From Eubacteriales bacterium (GTDB lineage Bacteria; Bacillota; Clostridia; Christensenellales; SZUA-584), in the NCBI GenBank assembly GCA_028711205.1, contig JAQTSP010000005.1, positions 1 to 25,438 of the forward strand: a stretch of 25,438 bases of DNA, given 5' to 3'. The notes beneath the pieces are model-generated. The model did not search any database, was not told the origin of the DNA, and saw only the letters and a list, made by a program, of their open reading frames with translations. The position numbers and the translations under genes are program-made. Shown one piece after another: positions 6,863 through 15,800 of this stretch (positions are counted from its first letter, which is position 1; every line of letters begins with the position of its first letter).

Positions 6863-6884
6863 TTGACGTACTGTCAATTTTTTT
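6863..6884 (+). terminator. Short-stem terminator or operator-like dyad
   Basis: TTGAC (6863-6867) and GTCAA (6873-6877) form a five-pair stem with a five-base loop, directly followed by seven T residues. It lies 95 bases after the L,D-transpeptidase stop. The stem is short, so an operator for the ABC operon is an alternative. Confidence 0.4.
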
Positions 6885-6942
6885 ATCACAAAAATATCCA
6901 AATTTTTTCAAAAATCATATATTTATTTTATCAGTTATGCTG

Positions 6943-6948
6943 TATAAT
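6943..6948 (+). promoter_or_regulatory. -10 box for the ABC-PASTA operon
   Basis: A perfect TATAAT lies in a very AT-rich stretch, about 100 bases before the ATPase start. At the 17-base position upstream the sequence is TATTTA, a poor -35, so an activator may be needed. Confidence 0.4.
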
Positions 6949-7043
6949 AAATGCCGAATACGGAACTTTTTTATGACATTTACGTCTATATATTGAAGCA
7001 CCCTGTAAACAAAAGCACTTCATATGTGAGAAAGGATACGCCA

Positions 7044-7970
7044 TTGGAACTCTTAAAAATTGAAAATCTCACCAAAGTCATCAAAAACAAAAAAATACTC
7101 GACGATATCTCTTTGACCGTCAACGCCGGCGAGGTCGTCGGCTTCGTCGGCCCCAACGGCGCCGGGAAAACGACGACGATCAAAGCGGTCATGGGCCTGT
7201 TTACGATCACGGCGGGCCGCGTCACCATATGCGGCCACGACATCGTCACAGATTTTGAAGCCGCGATGCGCAACGTCGGCGGCATCGTCGAAAACCCCGA
7301 TCTCTACAAAAAAATGACCGGAAAGCAAAACCTTGAGTATTTCGCCGCAATGCATGGCGACAAGGCCACGGAGAATATCGGCCAGGTGATCGAGCTTGTC
7401 AAGATGTCTTCGCGCATCGGCGACAAGGTCAAAACGTATTCGCTCGGCATGTGCCAGCGCGTCGGCATCGCACAGGCGCTGCTGCATACACCCCGCCTTC
7501 TGGTGCTTGACGAACCGACAAACGGCCTTGACCCGCTGGGCATCAAAGAGCTTCGCGACCTTTTGAAATACCTTGCCAAAAACTCGAGCGTGGGCGTGTT
7601 CATATCGAGCCACCTTCTGTCCGAGATGGAGCAGATGTGCGACAGGATATATATCATCGACAACGGCGTGTTGGTCGGTGAAAGGACTGTTGACCAGTCA
7701 AACGAGGCGGACAACGGCGAGGGTGTGTTCAGTTACACATTCATCACGGGCGACAACGACAAAACATTTGAGTATTTTACAAGCCTTGAGGCAAACTGCG
7801 ACCGCGTGAACGGCAATGTGACGCTTGTGATGAAGCGTGACCGTATACCCGAGATCGTGCGCGCACTTGTCGCGATGAGCATCGACATCTACGCAATGAA
7901 CCAGTCGCGACGCACGCTCGAGCAGGATTTTATATCGATGACGACAGGCTCGAAAACGCAGATACAGTAA
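7044..7970 (+). CDS. ABC transporter ATP-binding protein (BcrA-like)
   Basis: 308 residues from a TTG at 7044, eight bases after GAGAAAGGA (7029-7035). The frame is open back to 6951 but has no ribosome binding site there. Walker A G-P-N-G-A-G-K-T-T is at 36-44, the signature is the variant Y-S-L-G-M-C-Q-R (132-139), Walker B L-V-L-D-E-P (D156, E157) is followed by the D-loop G-L-D-P, and the switch His is H190. The S-L-G-M-x-Q-R signature and the C-terminal ~90-residue extension are usual for ABC-2-type drug or bacteriocin export ATPases such as BcrA. It would energise the permease encoded 34 bases downstream. The substrate is unknown; lantibiotic or peptide-antibiotic export or self-protection are the common roles of relatives. 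Confidence 0.9.
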   Translation: MELLKIENLTKVIKNKKILDDISLTVNAGEVVGFVGPNGAGKTTTIKAVMGLFTITAGRVTICGHDIVTDFEAAMRNVGGIVENPDLYKKMTGKQNLEYFAAMHGDKATENIGQVIELVKMSSRIGDKVKTYSLGMCQRVGIAQALLHTPRLLVLDEPTNGLDPLGIKELRDLLKYLAKNSSVGVFISSHLLSEMEQMCDRIYIIDNGVLVGERTVDQSNEADNGEGVFSYTFITGDNDKTFEYFTSLEANCDRVNGNVTLVMKRDRIPEIVRALVAMSIDIYAMNQSRRTLEQDFISMTTGSKTQIQ

Positions 7971-8004
7971 ACGACCCGCATGACGCAGAAAAGAGGAAAC
8001 GACA

Positions 8005-9792
8005 ATGGATTTTATTAATCAGATCAAGATAGAGTCAAAAAAAATATGGAAGTCAAAGTTTATGCTGGTTTTTTGCATACTGGCGCTTTTTGCCAGCATC
8101 GCCGCTCCCGTAGTTACGGCGATAGCGCAGGCCGCCACCGACTATTATGGCGGCTATTCCCCGTATGACGTGGTCTATGAAAAGGCGGTGTATGCCTATG
8201 ACGAAGGGTATTATTACGGCGAAGATGAAGAGCCGATCACGGTGGACGGCGTCACGGTCACATACGACAACCCGTTTTACTGGAGCTTGAGCAGCATCAT
8301 CTATGAGCAGGAGTATATCGGAACGGACAGCAGCTTGTTCACGACGCCCGAGGCGCTCGATCTTACGCTTGATCTTCTTGACGAAGAGCTGAGTTTCTAT
8401 GTCCGTTTCGCAAAGAATATCACGACCTACGAGGATTACCGCTATGAACTCGCGTGGAACGGTATCTATTCGCTGTATGACAAGTTTATCTACGAGCACA
8501 GCGACACCGACCCCGATGTGCTGGAGGAAGCAGCGCAATACCGGCTGTACCTCGACCCGGCCGTCTACGACGCGACGTATGTTGACATCACCGCCGAAGA
8601 ACGCTTAAAAGCGCTTGACGCCGCCAACGAATCCTTGGACGCGCTTTTCGATGTCGTCGAGAACAACGATTTTCCGCAGTATATCGCGCTCCGCCTGCAG
8701 CAGGAGCAGGACAATATCGACAGCCTTAACGATCAGATCGCCGTTCAGCAGAAGGCGATCATCGACAACCCTTCGCAGGAGGACGAGCTTAACCGGTATA
8801 TCTTAGACCTGCAGAATCAGATCGAGATGATTGAAACGGACACGATACCGACGCTTGAGTACAGGCTTGAGAAAAACATCATCCCCTATGCGGACGTGTG
8901 GCAGAACGCCGCGATCGACGATATCACCAACAACAAGTATAATATTCAGTATACGACGATCATCACCAAAGAGGAGTTCAACAACCAGTCGTATTACGCG
9001 ATACAGTATGGCACGTACGAGAAATACGTGGCGGCGATGAATGCACAGATCGACGGGTACAAAAACGCGATACTGATCGCGCAGAAATGCCTCGACGCGG
9101 ACCAGCCGGATATGAAATACGTGACGGACGGTGCGCGGTACATCACCGTGTCTTTTCTCGGGTTTTCGATGTTCATTGCGCTTTTCGCGGTCATCATCGG
9201 CGGTTTCATCATCGCGAGCGAGTTCCAGCAGGGTACGATACGTCTGTTGATGATCCGCCCGAAGACACGCATAAAAATACTGATGTCTAAATTTTTGGCC
9301 GCGCTTTTTATCTGCCTTGGCGTCTACCTCGCCGGGTGTGTTATCAACCTATTGATGAACGGTGCATTATTCGGCTTCTATGACTTTGGTTATCCGAACT
9401 TTACGGTCTCAGGCGAGATCGGTTTCTTTGCGTACTATATACCTAAGTTCCTTGCATGCAGCGTTTCGATCATATTCGCATACAGTTTCGCGTTTATGTT
9501 TTCGGTGCTTGTCAGGAACTCCGCGGTCTCGATCTCCGTACCGATCGTCGGTTATGTCGTCCTTATGGTGCTGATGACGTTTTTAGGGTATACCGCCGGC
9601 TGGCTGGCCTATACACCCATCCCGTATATCAACATCTCGACGTTCTTTGCCGAATATTCGACGACCTACTATATGATGCAAAACGGTATTCACTTAGACT
9701 TGGCGATCGGCATACCGATGCTGATCGTTCTCTCGGCCTTGTGTACCTTTATATCCGTTTGGGTGTTCAAAAAACGCGACATCACAAACTAG
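8005..9792 (+). CDS. ABC-2 type permease with a large external domain
   Basis: 595 residues. One membrane helix near the N-terminus (about 19-43) is followed by about 335 external residues (45-380) and then five helices in the C-terminal 215 residues. The E-F-Q-Q-G-T-I-R motif (about 406-413) just after the second helix is typical of BcrB/ABC2-type permeases, which usually have only about 230-400 residues. The external part begins with a Tyr-rich segment (about 47-72) and contains a predicted coiled-coil hairpin rich in Gln, Asp, Leu and Ile (about 225-295). This size and position recall the sensing or adaptor domains of BceB- and MacB-like transporters, but I do not recognise the fold. The gene sits between its ATPase and the PASTA gene, with a 15-base gap to the latter. 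Confidence 0.85.
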   Translation: MDFINQIKIESKKIWKSKFMLVFCILALFASIAAPVVTAIAQAATDYYGGYSPYDVVYEKAVYAYDEGYYYGEDEEPITVDGVTVTYDNPFYWSLSSIIYEQEYIGTDSSLFTTPEALDLTLDLLDEELSFYVRFAKNITTYEDYRYELAWNGIYSLYDKFIYEHSDTDPDVLEEAAQYRLYLDPAVYDATYVDITAEERLKALDAANESLDALFDVVENNDFPQYIALRLQQEQDNIDSLNDQIAVQQKAIIDNPSQEDELNRYILDLQNQIEMIETDTIPTLEYRLEKNIIPYADVWQNAAIDDITNNKYNIQYTTIITKEEFNNQSYYAIQYGTYEKYVAAMNAQIDGYKNAILIAQKCLDADQPDMKYVTDGARYITVSFLGFSMFIALFAVIIGGFIIASEFQQGTIRLLMIRPKTRIKILMSKFLAALFICLGVYLAGCVINLLMNGALFGFYDFGYPNFTVSGEIGFFAYYIPKFLACSVSIIFAYSFAFMFSVLVRNSAVSISVPIVGYVVLMVLMTFLGYTAGWLAYTPIPYINISTFFAEYSTTYYMMQNGIHLDLAIGIPMLIVLSALCTFISVWVFKKRDITN

Positions 9793-9807
9793 AGAGGTTT
9801 TGATAAG

Positions 9808-11526
9808 ATGAGCGACAACAACAGCTTTTTAAGCAACTATAACAAAAACAGCGACGATGAGCCCTCCGACCACATGACGGTCGGCGAAGCGGACGCCGGT
9901 TATAAATACGAGCAGAAAAGCGCCTTTGTAAGGCCGCAAAAAAGGAACGGCGCTCCGTCCGGGAAAAAGCCGCCCAAGTACCTTATCCCCATCATCGCGG
10001 CGGCCGCCGTGGTGGCCGTCATCGTGATCGTGCTTGTGCTGTTGTTAAACCGTGGCATCGAGGTCATCGACCTGACAGGATGGGAGCTGACCGACGCGCA
10101 GCTTTGGGCGAACGAGAACGGCGTGCTTCTTATGACAGAAGATGAGTATAACGACGCGTTTGACGCGGGACAGGTGACCGGCCAGGATATTGCGCCGGGC
10201 GCCGTTATCGGCAAGGGCGATTTTCTGAGCTTAACCGTCTCGCTCGGGCACGACCTGTCTGTCACGCTGCCGCTTCCTGACATCATGGCGATGACAATGG
10301 ACGAGGTCGAAACGTGGGCCGAACAGAACTATATGACCAAGGTGCGCATCACGACGGAATTCAGCGACACGGTCGCGCCGGAGCATGTGATACGCTATGA
10401 GGTCAACGACGATACAGTCACCGGCGATGTGGTCAGGCGCGATACCCCGATCTATATCATCGTATCCAAAGGCCCCGAGGACGAAGCGGCCATACAGGTC
10501 ACCGTGCCCGACTTCAAGACGATGACGATATCGGAATGCTATGTGTTCGCGGGCGAGAACAGCCTGATACTCATCATCGACGAGCAGTATGACGATTATG
10601 TGCCCAAAGATTCGGTCATATCACAGAGCGTCAAAGCGGCCGAGAAGGTCGTAAAAGGCACCGAGATCACGCTGGTCGTATCCAAAGGCGCGATGATCAC
10701 TGTCCCGGATTTCTCGGACTATTCCAAAGAAAAAGCTGCCTCGGTCGCCGGTGATCTTGGCATACCCGTCGTCGTCATCGAGAAATACTCAGGCTATTCG
10801 GCAGGCGCTTTTATATCGCAGAGCATCGCGGCCGGTACGGTCTATGAGGATGAAGATTATCTGGAGCTTCGCTATTCGCTTGGCAACAGCATCGTATTGT
10901 CCTCGTTTGTGGGCCAGACGCGGGACGCCATCGAAAGCTGGGCCAGCGGCCTTAACGCGCAGGGAACCAGTATCACCATCAAATCAACCTATACCCAAAG
11001 CAGCCAGCCAAGCGGTACGATCATCTATCAGGACAAGGCAAACACGGTCATCGGCGTCAGAGCCACGATCAATATCACGGTATCGTCGGGCAGAGTGGTC
11101 TATGTGCCCGATTTCGTCGCACCGGAGGGCTCGGGATACGGCGCCGCTGTCACGCGCGAAACGGCGATCGCGATGTGCGAGGAAGTTGGCCTGATCCCCA
11201 TCTTCGCTGAAGAGAGCAAAGCCGGCAGGCTGCCGGGCGAGGTGTGGTACCAGAGCGCCGCGGCCGGCACCGAGATCACCGAAGGCGCCACGATCACGCT
11301 GAAATACGTTCCCGCGAACGTCACGGTCACCGTGCCCGACTTTACCGGCAAGACGGAAGCCGAGGTACTCTCCGGCGGTTATGACAGCACGCTTACCATC
11401 GTGTTTGCCGACGCCGATGAGTACGTCGCCGAACAGGAAGGGCGGGTTGTAGATCAGTCGCTGGCCGCCGGTTCGACGGTCGCCTCGGGCAGCACGGTCA
11501 CGCTTTATATCGGCCCCGAATCCTGA
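9808..11526 (+). CDS. Membrane-anchored protein with seven PASTA domains, no kinase
   Basis: 572 residues. A hydrophilic cytoplasmic tail of about 57 residues is followed by one membrane helix (about 58-80) and seven consecutive PASTA-like repeats of 63-70 residues to the C-terminus. Most repeats open with V-P-D-F or a variant and close with a Val-Ser-x-Gly or similar strand. Repeats 1 and 5 are the most degenerate, and repeat 6 has an insert. PASTA domains usually bind muropeptides or beta-lactams and occur on Ser/Thr kinases (PrkC/PknB) and penicillin-binding proteins. Here no catalytic domain is present; the cytoplasmic tail is rich in Ser, Asp, Asn and Lys and could be a phosphorylation target, which is inference. 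Start: ATG 9808 after AGAGAGGT. It is the last gene of the ABC operon, followed by a terminator. Confidence 0.85.
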   Translation: MSDNNSFLSNYNKNSDDEPSDHMTVGEADAGYKYEQKSAFVRPQKRNGAPSGKKPPKYLIPIIAAAAVVAVIVIVLVLLLNRGIEVIDLTGWELTDAQLWANENGVLLMTEDEYNDAFDAGQVTGQDIAPGAVIGKGDFLSLTVSLGHDLSVTLPLPDIMAMTMDEVETWAEQNYMTKVRITTEFSDTVAPEHVIRYEVNDDTVTGDVVRRDTPIYIIVSKGPEDEAAIQVTVPDFKTMTISECYVFAGENSLILIIDEQYDDYVPKDSVISQSVKAAEKVVKGTEITLVVSKGAMITVPDFSDYSKEKAASVAGDLGIPVVVIEKYSGYSAGAFISQSIAAGTVYEDEDYLELRYSLGNSIVLSSFVGQTRDAIESWASGLNAQGTSITIKSTYTQSSQPSGTIIYQDKANTVIGVRATINITVSSGRVVYVPDFVAPEGSGYGAAVTRETAIAMCEEVGLIPIFAEESKAGRLPGEVWYQSAAAGTEITEGATITLKYVPANVTVTVPDFTGKTEAEVLSGGYDSTLTIVFADADEYVAEQEGRVVDQSLAAGSTVASGSTVTLYIGPES

Positions 11527-11575
11527 TTACCGCCACAGCGACGCAAATCGTTACCAGGAATCCCGGATCAGATAC

Positions 11576-11613
11576 AAAAAGCGCCTTGTCCATATGGATA
11601 ATGCGCTTTTTTT
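11576..11613 (+). terminator. Terminator of the ABC-PASTA operon
   Basis: AAAAAGCGC (11576-11584) pairs with GCGCTTTTT (11603-11611), and the loop contains a further dyad TCCATATGGA. The T-run follows directly. The flanking A-run makes it potentially active in both directions. Confidence 0.8.
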
Positions 11614-11760
11614 GATGCGCAAGCGCGGCCGTTTTGTCGTCGGATCAAGCACAAATTTTACGTCTTGTGCAAAGCAGTTTGCTGAATATTTCTGTCAACT
11701 TCTGTGTCCGGATACATGCCGTTTCCCTGCTTTTTGCGTGGATAAGCCGGCCTGAAAATA

Positions 11761-11789
11761 TTGCACTATATTGTATAATATGCTATAAT
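11761..11789 (+). promoter_or_regulatory. Strong promoter of the lipid-type gene cluster
   Basis: TTGCAC (11761-11766), 17 bases, TATAAT (11784-11789). The spacer contains a second TATAAT-like sequence. The start would be near 11796, about 29 bases before the ATG at 11825. In the roughly 300 bases between the previous stop and this gene I see only the terminator, a GCACAA/TTGTGC dyad near 11650 and this promoter. Confidence 0.7.
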
Positions 11790-11824
11790 GACCGAAAATA
11801 CTTGGCGATTGGTGTGTGATTTTA

Positions 11825-12118
11825 ATGGGTTATGTCGAAGAAGGCGATTATTGCTTGGCCAATAAAGATTTCGCCAGAGCAAGGAAGTGTTTTGGTTATG
11901 CGCGGCGGGAAAACGTTAACGACTGGCGCGCCTGGTTTGGCCTTGCAAGAGTCGTCACTAAGAATTTTACGGCATATACGGGTGAAAATTGGGAGCGGTT
12001 TGTCAATATGGCCAAAAGCCTGACGACACAGGAAAATATTAATATGATGGATGTGCAAATGGACAATTATGCCGAAAAATACAGGATCTTAAAAAGCATG
12101 AGACAGCATAAAAATTAA
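11825..12118 (+). CDS. Small TPR-like protein
   Basis: 97 residues, no signal peptide or membrane segment. Residues 1-45 fit a tetratricopeptide-like helix pair: G-D-Y-C-L-A-N-K-D-F-A-R-A-R-K-C-F followed by a second helix W-R-A-W-F-G-L-A-R. The rest is helical and charged, with no catalytic motif. Such short TPR units mediate protein-protein contact. A GTG at 11816 is in frame, but the segment GGTGTGTGAT before the ATG at 11825 looks like the ribosome binding site. It leads the cluster after a strong promoter and lies 38 bases before the ligase gene, so a role as an adaptor for that enzyme is plausible but unproven. Base composition here is more AT-rich than in genes to the left. Confidence 0.6.
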   Translation: MGYVEEGDYCLANKDFARARKCFGYARRENVNDWRAWFGLARVVTKNFTAYTGENWERFVNMAKSLTTQENINMMDVQMDNYAEKYRILKSMRQHKN

Positions 12119-12156
12119 CGGTCGTACACACAATACGATCAGTTTAAGGACAGTAA

Positions 12157-14151
12157 ATGATAAGTAATGGTGAGGAACAAGTGCGTAGGTATTTTGAAGC
12201 GATAGACGATCTCATGCTGATGGAAAAAACAATGGAGAGTATCTTTATTGTCAGCAAAAGATTTTCGAAAATAATTGCAATTGAGCATCTTGATAGTAAC
12301 GGGAAAATAATTCAGATATCCTACAAAAGCTATTTTGAAAGAATATACAAAACAGCTTCAAATATATCCGAAAAACTGAAAGAAATTGAATATGGAAGCG
12401 TTGTCGGCCTCAAGTTGAATAACTCACCCTTGTGGGGCGTTTTCTTCTGGGCTTTGCTTATGTGCGGCTATCGTCCGATGCTTTTGGACGCAAAAGCCGG
12501 CCAAGAACCAACAAACAGCCTGCTTTTACAGGCGAATGCGAAGGCGCTGGTGACCGAAGACGCGGATACGTTCTGCTGTCCGAAGTTTTCGACGCCCGAA
12601 CTGCTTTCTGACCGCCCGGCAAAGGATTTTATGCCGCGTTGGGAGGATCATGTGCTGTTCTGTTCGTCGGGGACGACGGGGAACTCTACGGTCGTTGTTT
12701 TTAACGGTGAGTGCCTGTGTTATCAGATTGCAAGCGCAAAGACAATGCCGGACAGAACCTTGGATATCATGTATCCCCCGTCGATGGGCAATCTAAAAGT
12801 ATTGGCCATGCTGCCGTTTCATCATATTTTTGGGTTTGTGGCGGTTTTTTTATGGTATACGTTCTTCGGGAAAACGGTCGTGTATTTGGCGGATCTGCTG
12901 CCCGGCACGATACTGGAAACATGCCGCAGACTGAAAGTTTCTCATGTGTACGGCGTTCCGCTGTTATGGAACAATATCGCGCAGACGCTTGTGCGCAAAG
13001 CCGAACTCGGCGGCAAAAAACGCGAAAGGATATTTAACAACCTGATCGCTTACCATACGCATACCATGACGAAAAGGCAGGCAGGGTATGGCGCTTCCAG
13101 AAGCTTGCTCAAAACCATACAGCAAAGGCTTTTGGGGCCGGCCATCAAATTCTGTATTTCAGGCGGCGGGCATATCACGTATGATACGCTGAAAATCATC
13201 AACGGCGTGGGATACCCGCTGTATAACGGCTATGGCCTGACAGAGGTCGGCGTCACGTCTGTCGAACTCGATCCCGATGTAACAATGCGCATGAAGGCAA
13301 GCATCGGAAGGCCGCTCTACAAAATGGCATATAAGATCGTCCCGATCAGCGATCAGGACGAAACCACGGGCGAGCTTTGTATCAAATCACAGACAACGCA
13401 TATCGGTACCATGCAGGATGGTGTGTTCATAAAGCGCGGCGATACAGAATGGTATAAGACCGGCGATATCGTCACAAAAGACGATAAGGGGAATTACTAT
13501 ATCAAAGGCCGCATCAGGGATATCATCATCAATGCGGATGGAGAGAATGTTTTCCCGGACGAACTGGAAAGCTGTTTCGCCGGGCTTCCGTTTGTAGCAC
13601 AGTTGTGTGTGCTGGGCATACAGCGCAGAAATGAAAGCGCGGAACGCATCACACTCATACTGGAATTATCGGGAGACATTACGGCGGATGAGCAGGCCGG
13701 GTTGTACGATAAGATCCGCGAAATCAACGGCACTCTGCCCATCCATAAGCAGGTTCAAGACACCTATGTCTCCAGCGATATACTGCCTGTGATCAATACA
13801 ATCAAAATTCAAAGGCACAAACTTCGTCATAATCTTGCCGAACATCCCGAACGGTTCCAAAGATTATCGGTTATTGACGGAAAAGTTTTTAAAGATTATC
13901 CCAAAGATTTTATTGAGGAAATATTGACCGGCGTCAGGACGGTCTTTGCCGATGTACTGCATCTGCCTGTAGAAAGCGTTTATGACCATGGCCATTTCGT
14001 TTATGATCTGGGCGGCGACAGCCTGATGTATGCCGGCCTGATACTGGAACTCGAGAACCATTTCAATACGACCATTCCGCAGCAAAGTTATGGCAAGTGT
14101 TACTGCGTGAATGATTTTTCAAAACTGATAGCGGATATACGAAAAAATTAA
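12157..14151 (+). CDS. Adenylate-forming acyl ligase fused to an acyl carrier domain
   Basis: 664 residues. The ANL-superfamily core motifs are visible in order: F-C-S-S-G-T-T-G-N-S (about 168-177, phosphate loop), Y-N-G-Y-G-L-T-E-V-G (about 355-364), Y-K-T-G-D (about 432-436) and G-R-I-R-D-I-I-I (about 449-456), with N-x-F-P-D-E-L-E-S shortly after. The usual catalytic-lysine segment appears as N-T-I-K-I-Q-R, so the Lys is kept though the preceding Gly is not. A carrier domain follows (about 585-664) with D-L-G-G-D-S-L, where Ser622 would take phosphopantetheine. The enzyme should activate a carboxylic acid, probably a fatty acid, with ATP and load it onto its own carrier. The ATG follows AAGGA. 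The first ~90 codons are AT-rich compared with the rest. It could instead serve a small nonribosomal pathway, but the neighbours favour lipid. Confidence 0.8.
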   Translation: MISNGEEQVRRYFEAIDDLMLMEKTMESIFIVSKRFSKIIAIEHLDSNGKIIQISYKSYFERIYKTASNISEKLKEIEYGSVVGLKLNNSPLWGVFFWALLMCGYRPMLLDAKAGQEPTNSLLLQANAKALVTEDADTFCCPKFSTPELLSDRPAKDFMPRWEDHVLFCSSGTTGNSTVVVFNGECLCYQIASAKTMPDRTLDIMYPPSMGNLKVLAMLPFHHIFGFVAVFLWYTFFGKTVVYLADLLPGTILETCRRLKVSHVYGVPLLWNNIAQTLVRKAELGGKKRERIFNNLIAYHTHTMTKRQAGYGASRSLLKTIQQRLLGPAIKFCISGGGHITYDTLKIINGVGYPLYNGYGLTEVGVTSVELDPDVTMRMKASIGRPLYKMAYKIVPISDQDETTGELCIKSQTTHIGTMQDGVFIKRGDTEWYKTGDIVTKDDKGNYYIKGRIRDIIINADGENVFPDELESCFAGLPFVAQLCVLGIQRRNESAERITLILELSGDITADEQAGLYDKIREINGTLPIHKQVQDTYVSSDILPVINTIKIQRHKLRHNLAEHPERFQRLSVIDGKVFKDYPKDFIEEILTGVRTVFADVLHLPVESVYDHGHFVYDLGGDSLMYAGLILELENHFNTTIPQQSYGKCYCVNDFSKLIADIRKN

Positions 14152-14299
14152 GCCCGTATTTCTGATATGCCAAACACATGCCTCCGCTGGCCCCCGTCAT
14201 AAAAGCTGATCCCGCAAAGGGCGTTCGTCCGTTGCGTGATATATAAGCGCTCCGGTCTATTCAATAGTTCTCAATATTACATCATGGGAGGTTTCTATT

Positions 14300-15679
14300 A
14301 TGCAAACAATGAAAAAGTGGCAAGAACCGTTATTCGCCATCGGCGGCCTTGGAACGTCGTTCATGTTTACGATTCAAGCCACATACCTGCTGACAAGGTA
14401 TATGCCTTCGCAAGCGGATATCAACGGCGGCTTGGCGGTCATGCTGGTTGTACCATGGATACTGAGTCTGCTTTTCTTGCTGAGCCGGCTGTTCGACGGA
14501 TTGATCGATATACCGATCGCCTCATGGACAGACTCTTACTTCCGAAAAACAGGCAAGCGGTATCCGGTCATACTGGCGGGTATCGTGCCGATGATGCTGA
14601 CCTATATGCTCATGTGGCTTGCGCCTGTGCCCAAGGAATTGAGCATCTGGAACATCGTGTGGGTGTCTGTCTGCTCGATACTGTACTTCTTCTCGTACAC
14701 GCTCGTTGCCGTTCCGTATCTGTCCTCTCTGTCGGATATGGTTGCCGACCAAAAATCCCGGGTGCGTGTCGCCAGCTGGCAGTCTTTCTTCAACACGATC
14801 GGATACTGCCTGGCCTATACCGTCGTTCCTCTGATGAGAGAGCATTTCAGCAACAACTCAAGTTTGCAGGAAGGCATGACCACGACGGCTTTGATATTGT
14901 CGCCTGTGATGCTGACCATGCTGATCCCCGCGTTTTTTGTGCTCAGGAAGAACAGCAAAGACGCCGCCGGCAACAGCCAGGAACCAGTAAAGAACAAAGA
15001 AGCCAAATTGACAATGTTCGAGAGTTTGAAGACCACCGTCAAGAACAAGTCGTTCAGGATTTATTTATTAGCTTATATGTGTTGCTTTTTTGGCCTTCAG
15101 CTGTTTTTGGGCGGCATGGACTATCTGAACCGTTCGATCATGGGCCTGACCGGCTGGCGCATTTCTGTGATGAACGCCGCGGCCTTTGCGCCGATACCCA
15201 TCATGCTATGGCTTTTCAACAAGATTAACCGCAAGTGGGGCATCAAATGGGCTTTCCGTGTCGGCCTGCTCTGCTTTATCGTGGCCATGTCAATTTTTAC
15301 GATGGCATGGACAAAGCTTGTGGGTACGACGATGCCGTTCTATCTTGGCCTGATCGCCGGAACGTTCGGAAGTTTCTCCATCGGCGCGTTTTTCGCGGTC
15401 CCCTATGCGATGCCCGCACAGATCGCCGCTGAGGAAGCACAGCAGACCGGCGTCAACCGGTGCGGCATGTATTTTGCGGTACAGGGCCTCGTTAATCAGA
15501 TCGTCGGCGCGTTCGCCGGGTCTGTTATTTTGATCAACGTACTGAACCTGAGTTTTGGTTTCTTTACGGACGGCGCGATATTCATCGGGCCTATCGTGAT
15601 CATCGCCTGTGTGCTGTCCTACATTTTTGCAGGCAAGCTGCCGGGTGCCGTCAAAAGCAAGGCGGAAGCTGCTGAGTAG
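14300..15679 (+). CDS. MFS_2/GPH-family transporter
   Basis: 459 residues with about 12 membrane segments. The motif S-R-L-F-D-G-L-I-D-I-P-I-A-S-W-T-D (about 52-68), followed by the Lys/Arg-rich loop T-G-K-R-Y-P, is the hallmark of the glycoside-pentoside-hexuronide:cation symporters (MelB-like, MFS_2). The usual Gly after D-P is changed (D-I-P-I-A-S). The central cytoplasmic loop (about 210-245) is Lys/Asn-rich. Family members take up sugars with Na+ or H+, but the same superfamily contains MFSD2A, a lysophospholipid symporter. Given the ligase on one side and the acyltransferase on the other, a lipid substrate is plausible; a sugar cannot be excluded. The ATG at 14300 follows GGGAGGT. The 148-base gap to the ligase gene holds no clear promoter or terminator. 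Confidence 0.8.
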   Translation: MQTMKKWQEPLFAIGGLGTSFMFTIQATYLLTRYMPSQADINGGLAVMLVVPWILSLLFLLSRLFDGLIDIPIASWTDSYFRKTGKRYPVILAGIVPMMLTYMLMWLAPVPKELSIWNIVWVSVCSILYFFSYTLVAVPYLSSLSDMVADQKSRVRVASWQSFFNTIGYCLAYTVVPLMREHFSNNSSLQEGMTTTALILSPVMLTMLIPAFFVLRKNSKDAAGNSQEPVKNKEAKLTMFESLKTTVKNKSFRIYLLAYMCCFFGLQLFLGGMDYLNRSIMGLTGWRISVMNAAAFAPIPIMLWLFNKINRKWGIKWAFRVGLLCFIVAMSIFTMAWTKLVGTTMPFYLGLIAGTFGSFSIGAFFAVPYAMPAQIAAEEAQQTGVNRCGMYFAVQGLVNQIVGAFAGSVILINVLNLSFGFFTDGAIFIGPIVIIACVLSYIFAGKLPGAVKSKAEAAE

Positions 15680-15701
15680 GAACACACATCCATAAATGCT
15701 C

Positions 15702-15766
15702 TGCCGGAGACACGAATGATTCAATCATCTTATTATCTGTAAGGAAAATTGAATCATTCTCCGGCA
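15702..15766. repeat. Long inverted repeat between transporter and acyltransferase
   Basis: TGCCGGAG plus GAATGATTCAAT (15702-15725, with a four-base ACAC insert) is complementary to ATTGAATCATTC plus TCCGGCA (15748-15766). The stem is about 19 pairs with one bulge and the loop has 22 bases. No T-run follows, so it is not a normal terminator. It may act as an mRNA processing or attenuation structure between the two genes. Confidence 0.7.
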
Positions 15767-15800
15767 TATTATTGACGTATATATTATTGAGGTGTTTGTT

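Noticed and set aside
14236..15228. Long forward frame of 330 codons overlapping the transporter
   Set aside because: It is out of frame with a clear 12-helix transporter, is Arg/His-rich and has no ribosome binding site; it is a shadow.
15714..15731. Relation of the inverted repeat arm to the GATTCATC repeats near 1112
   Set aside because: The similarity is about ten bases with an insertion and may be chance; mentioned only as a weak note.
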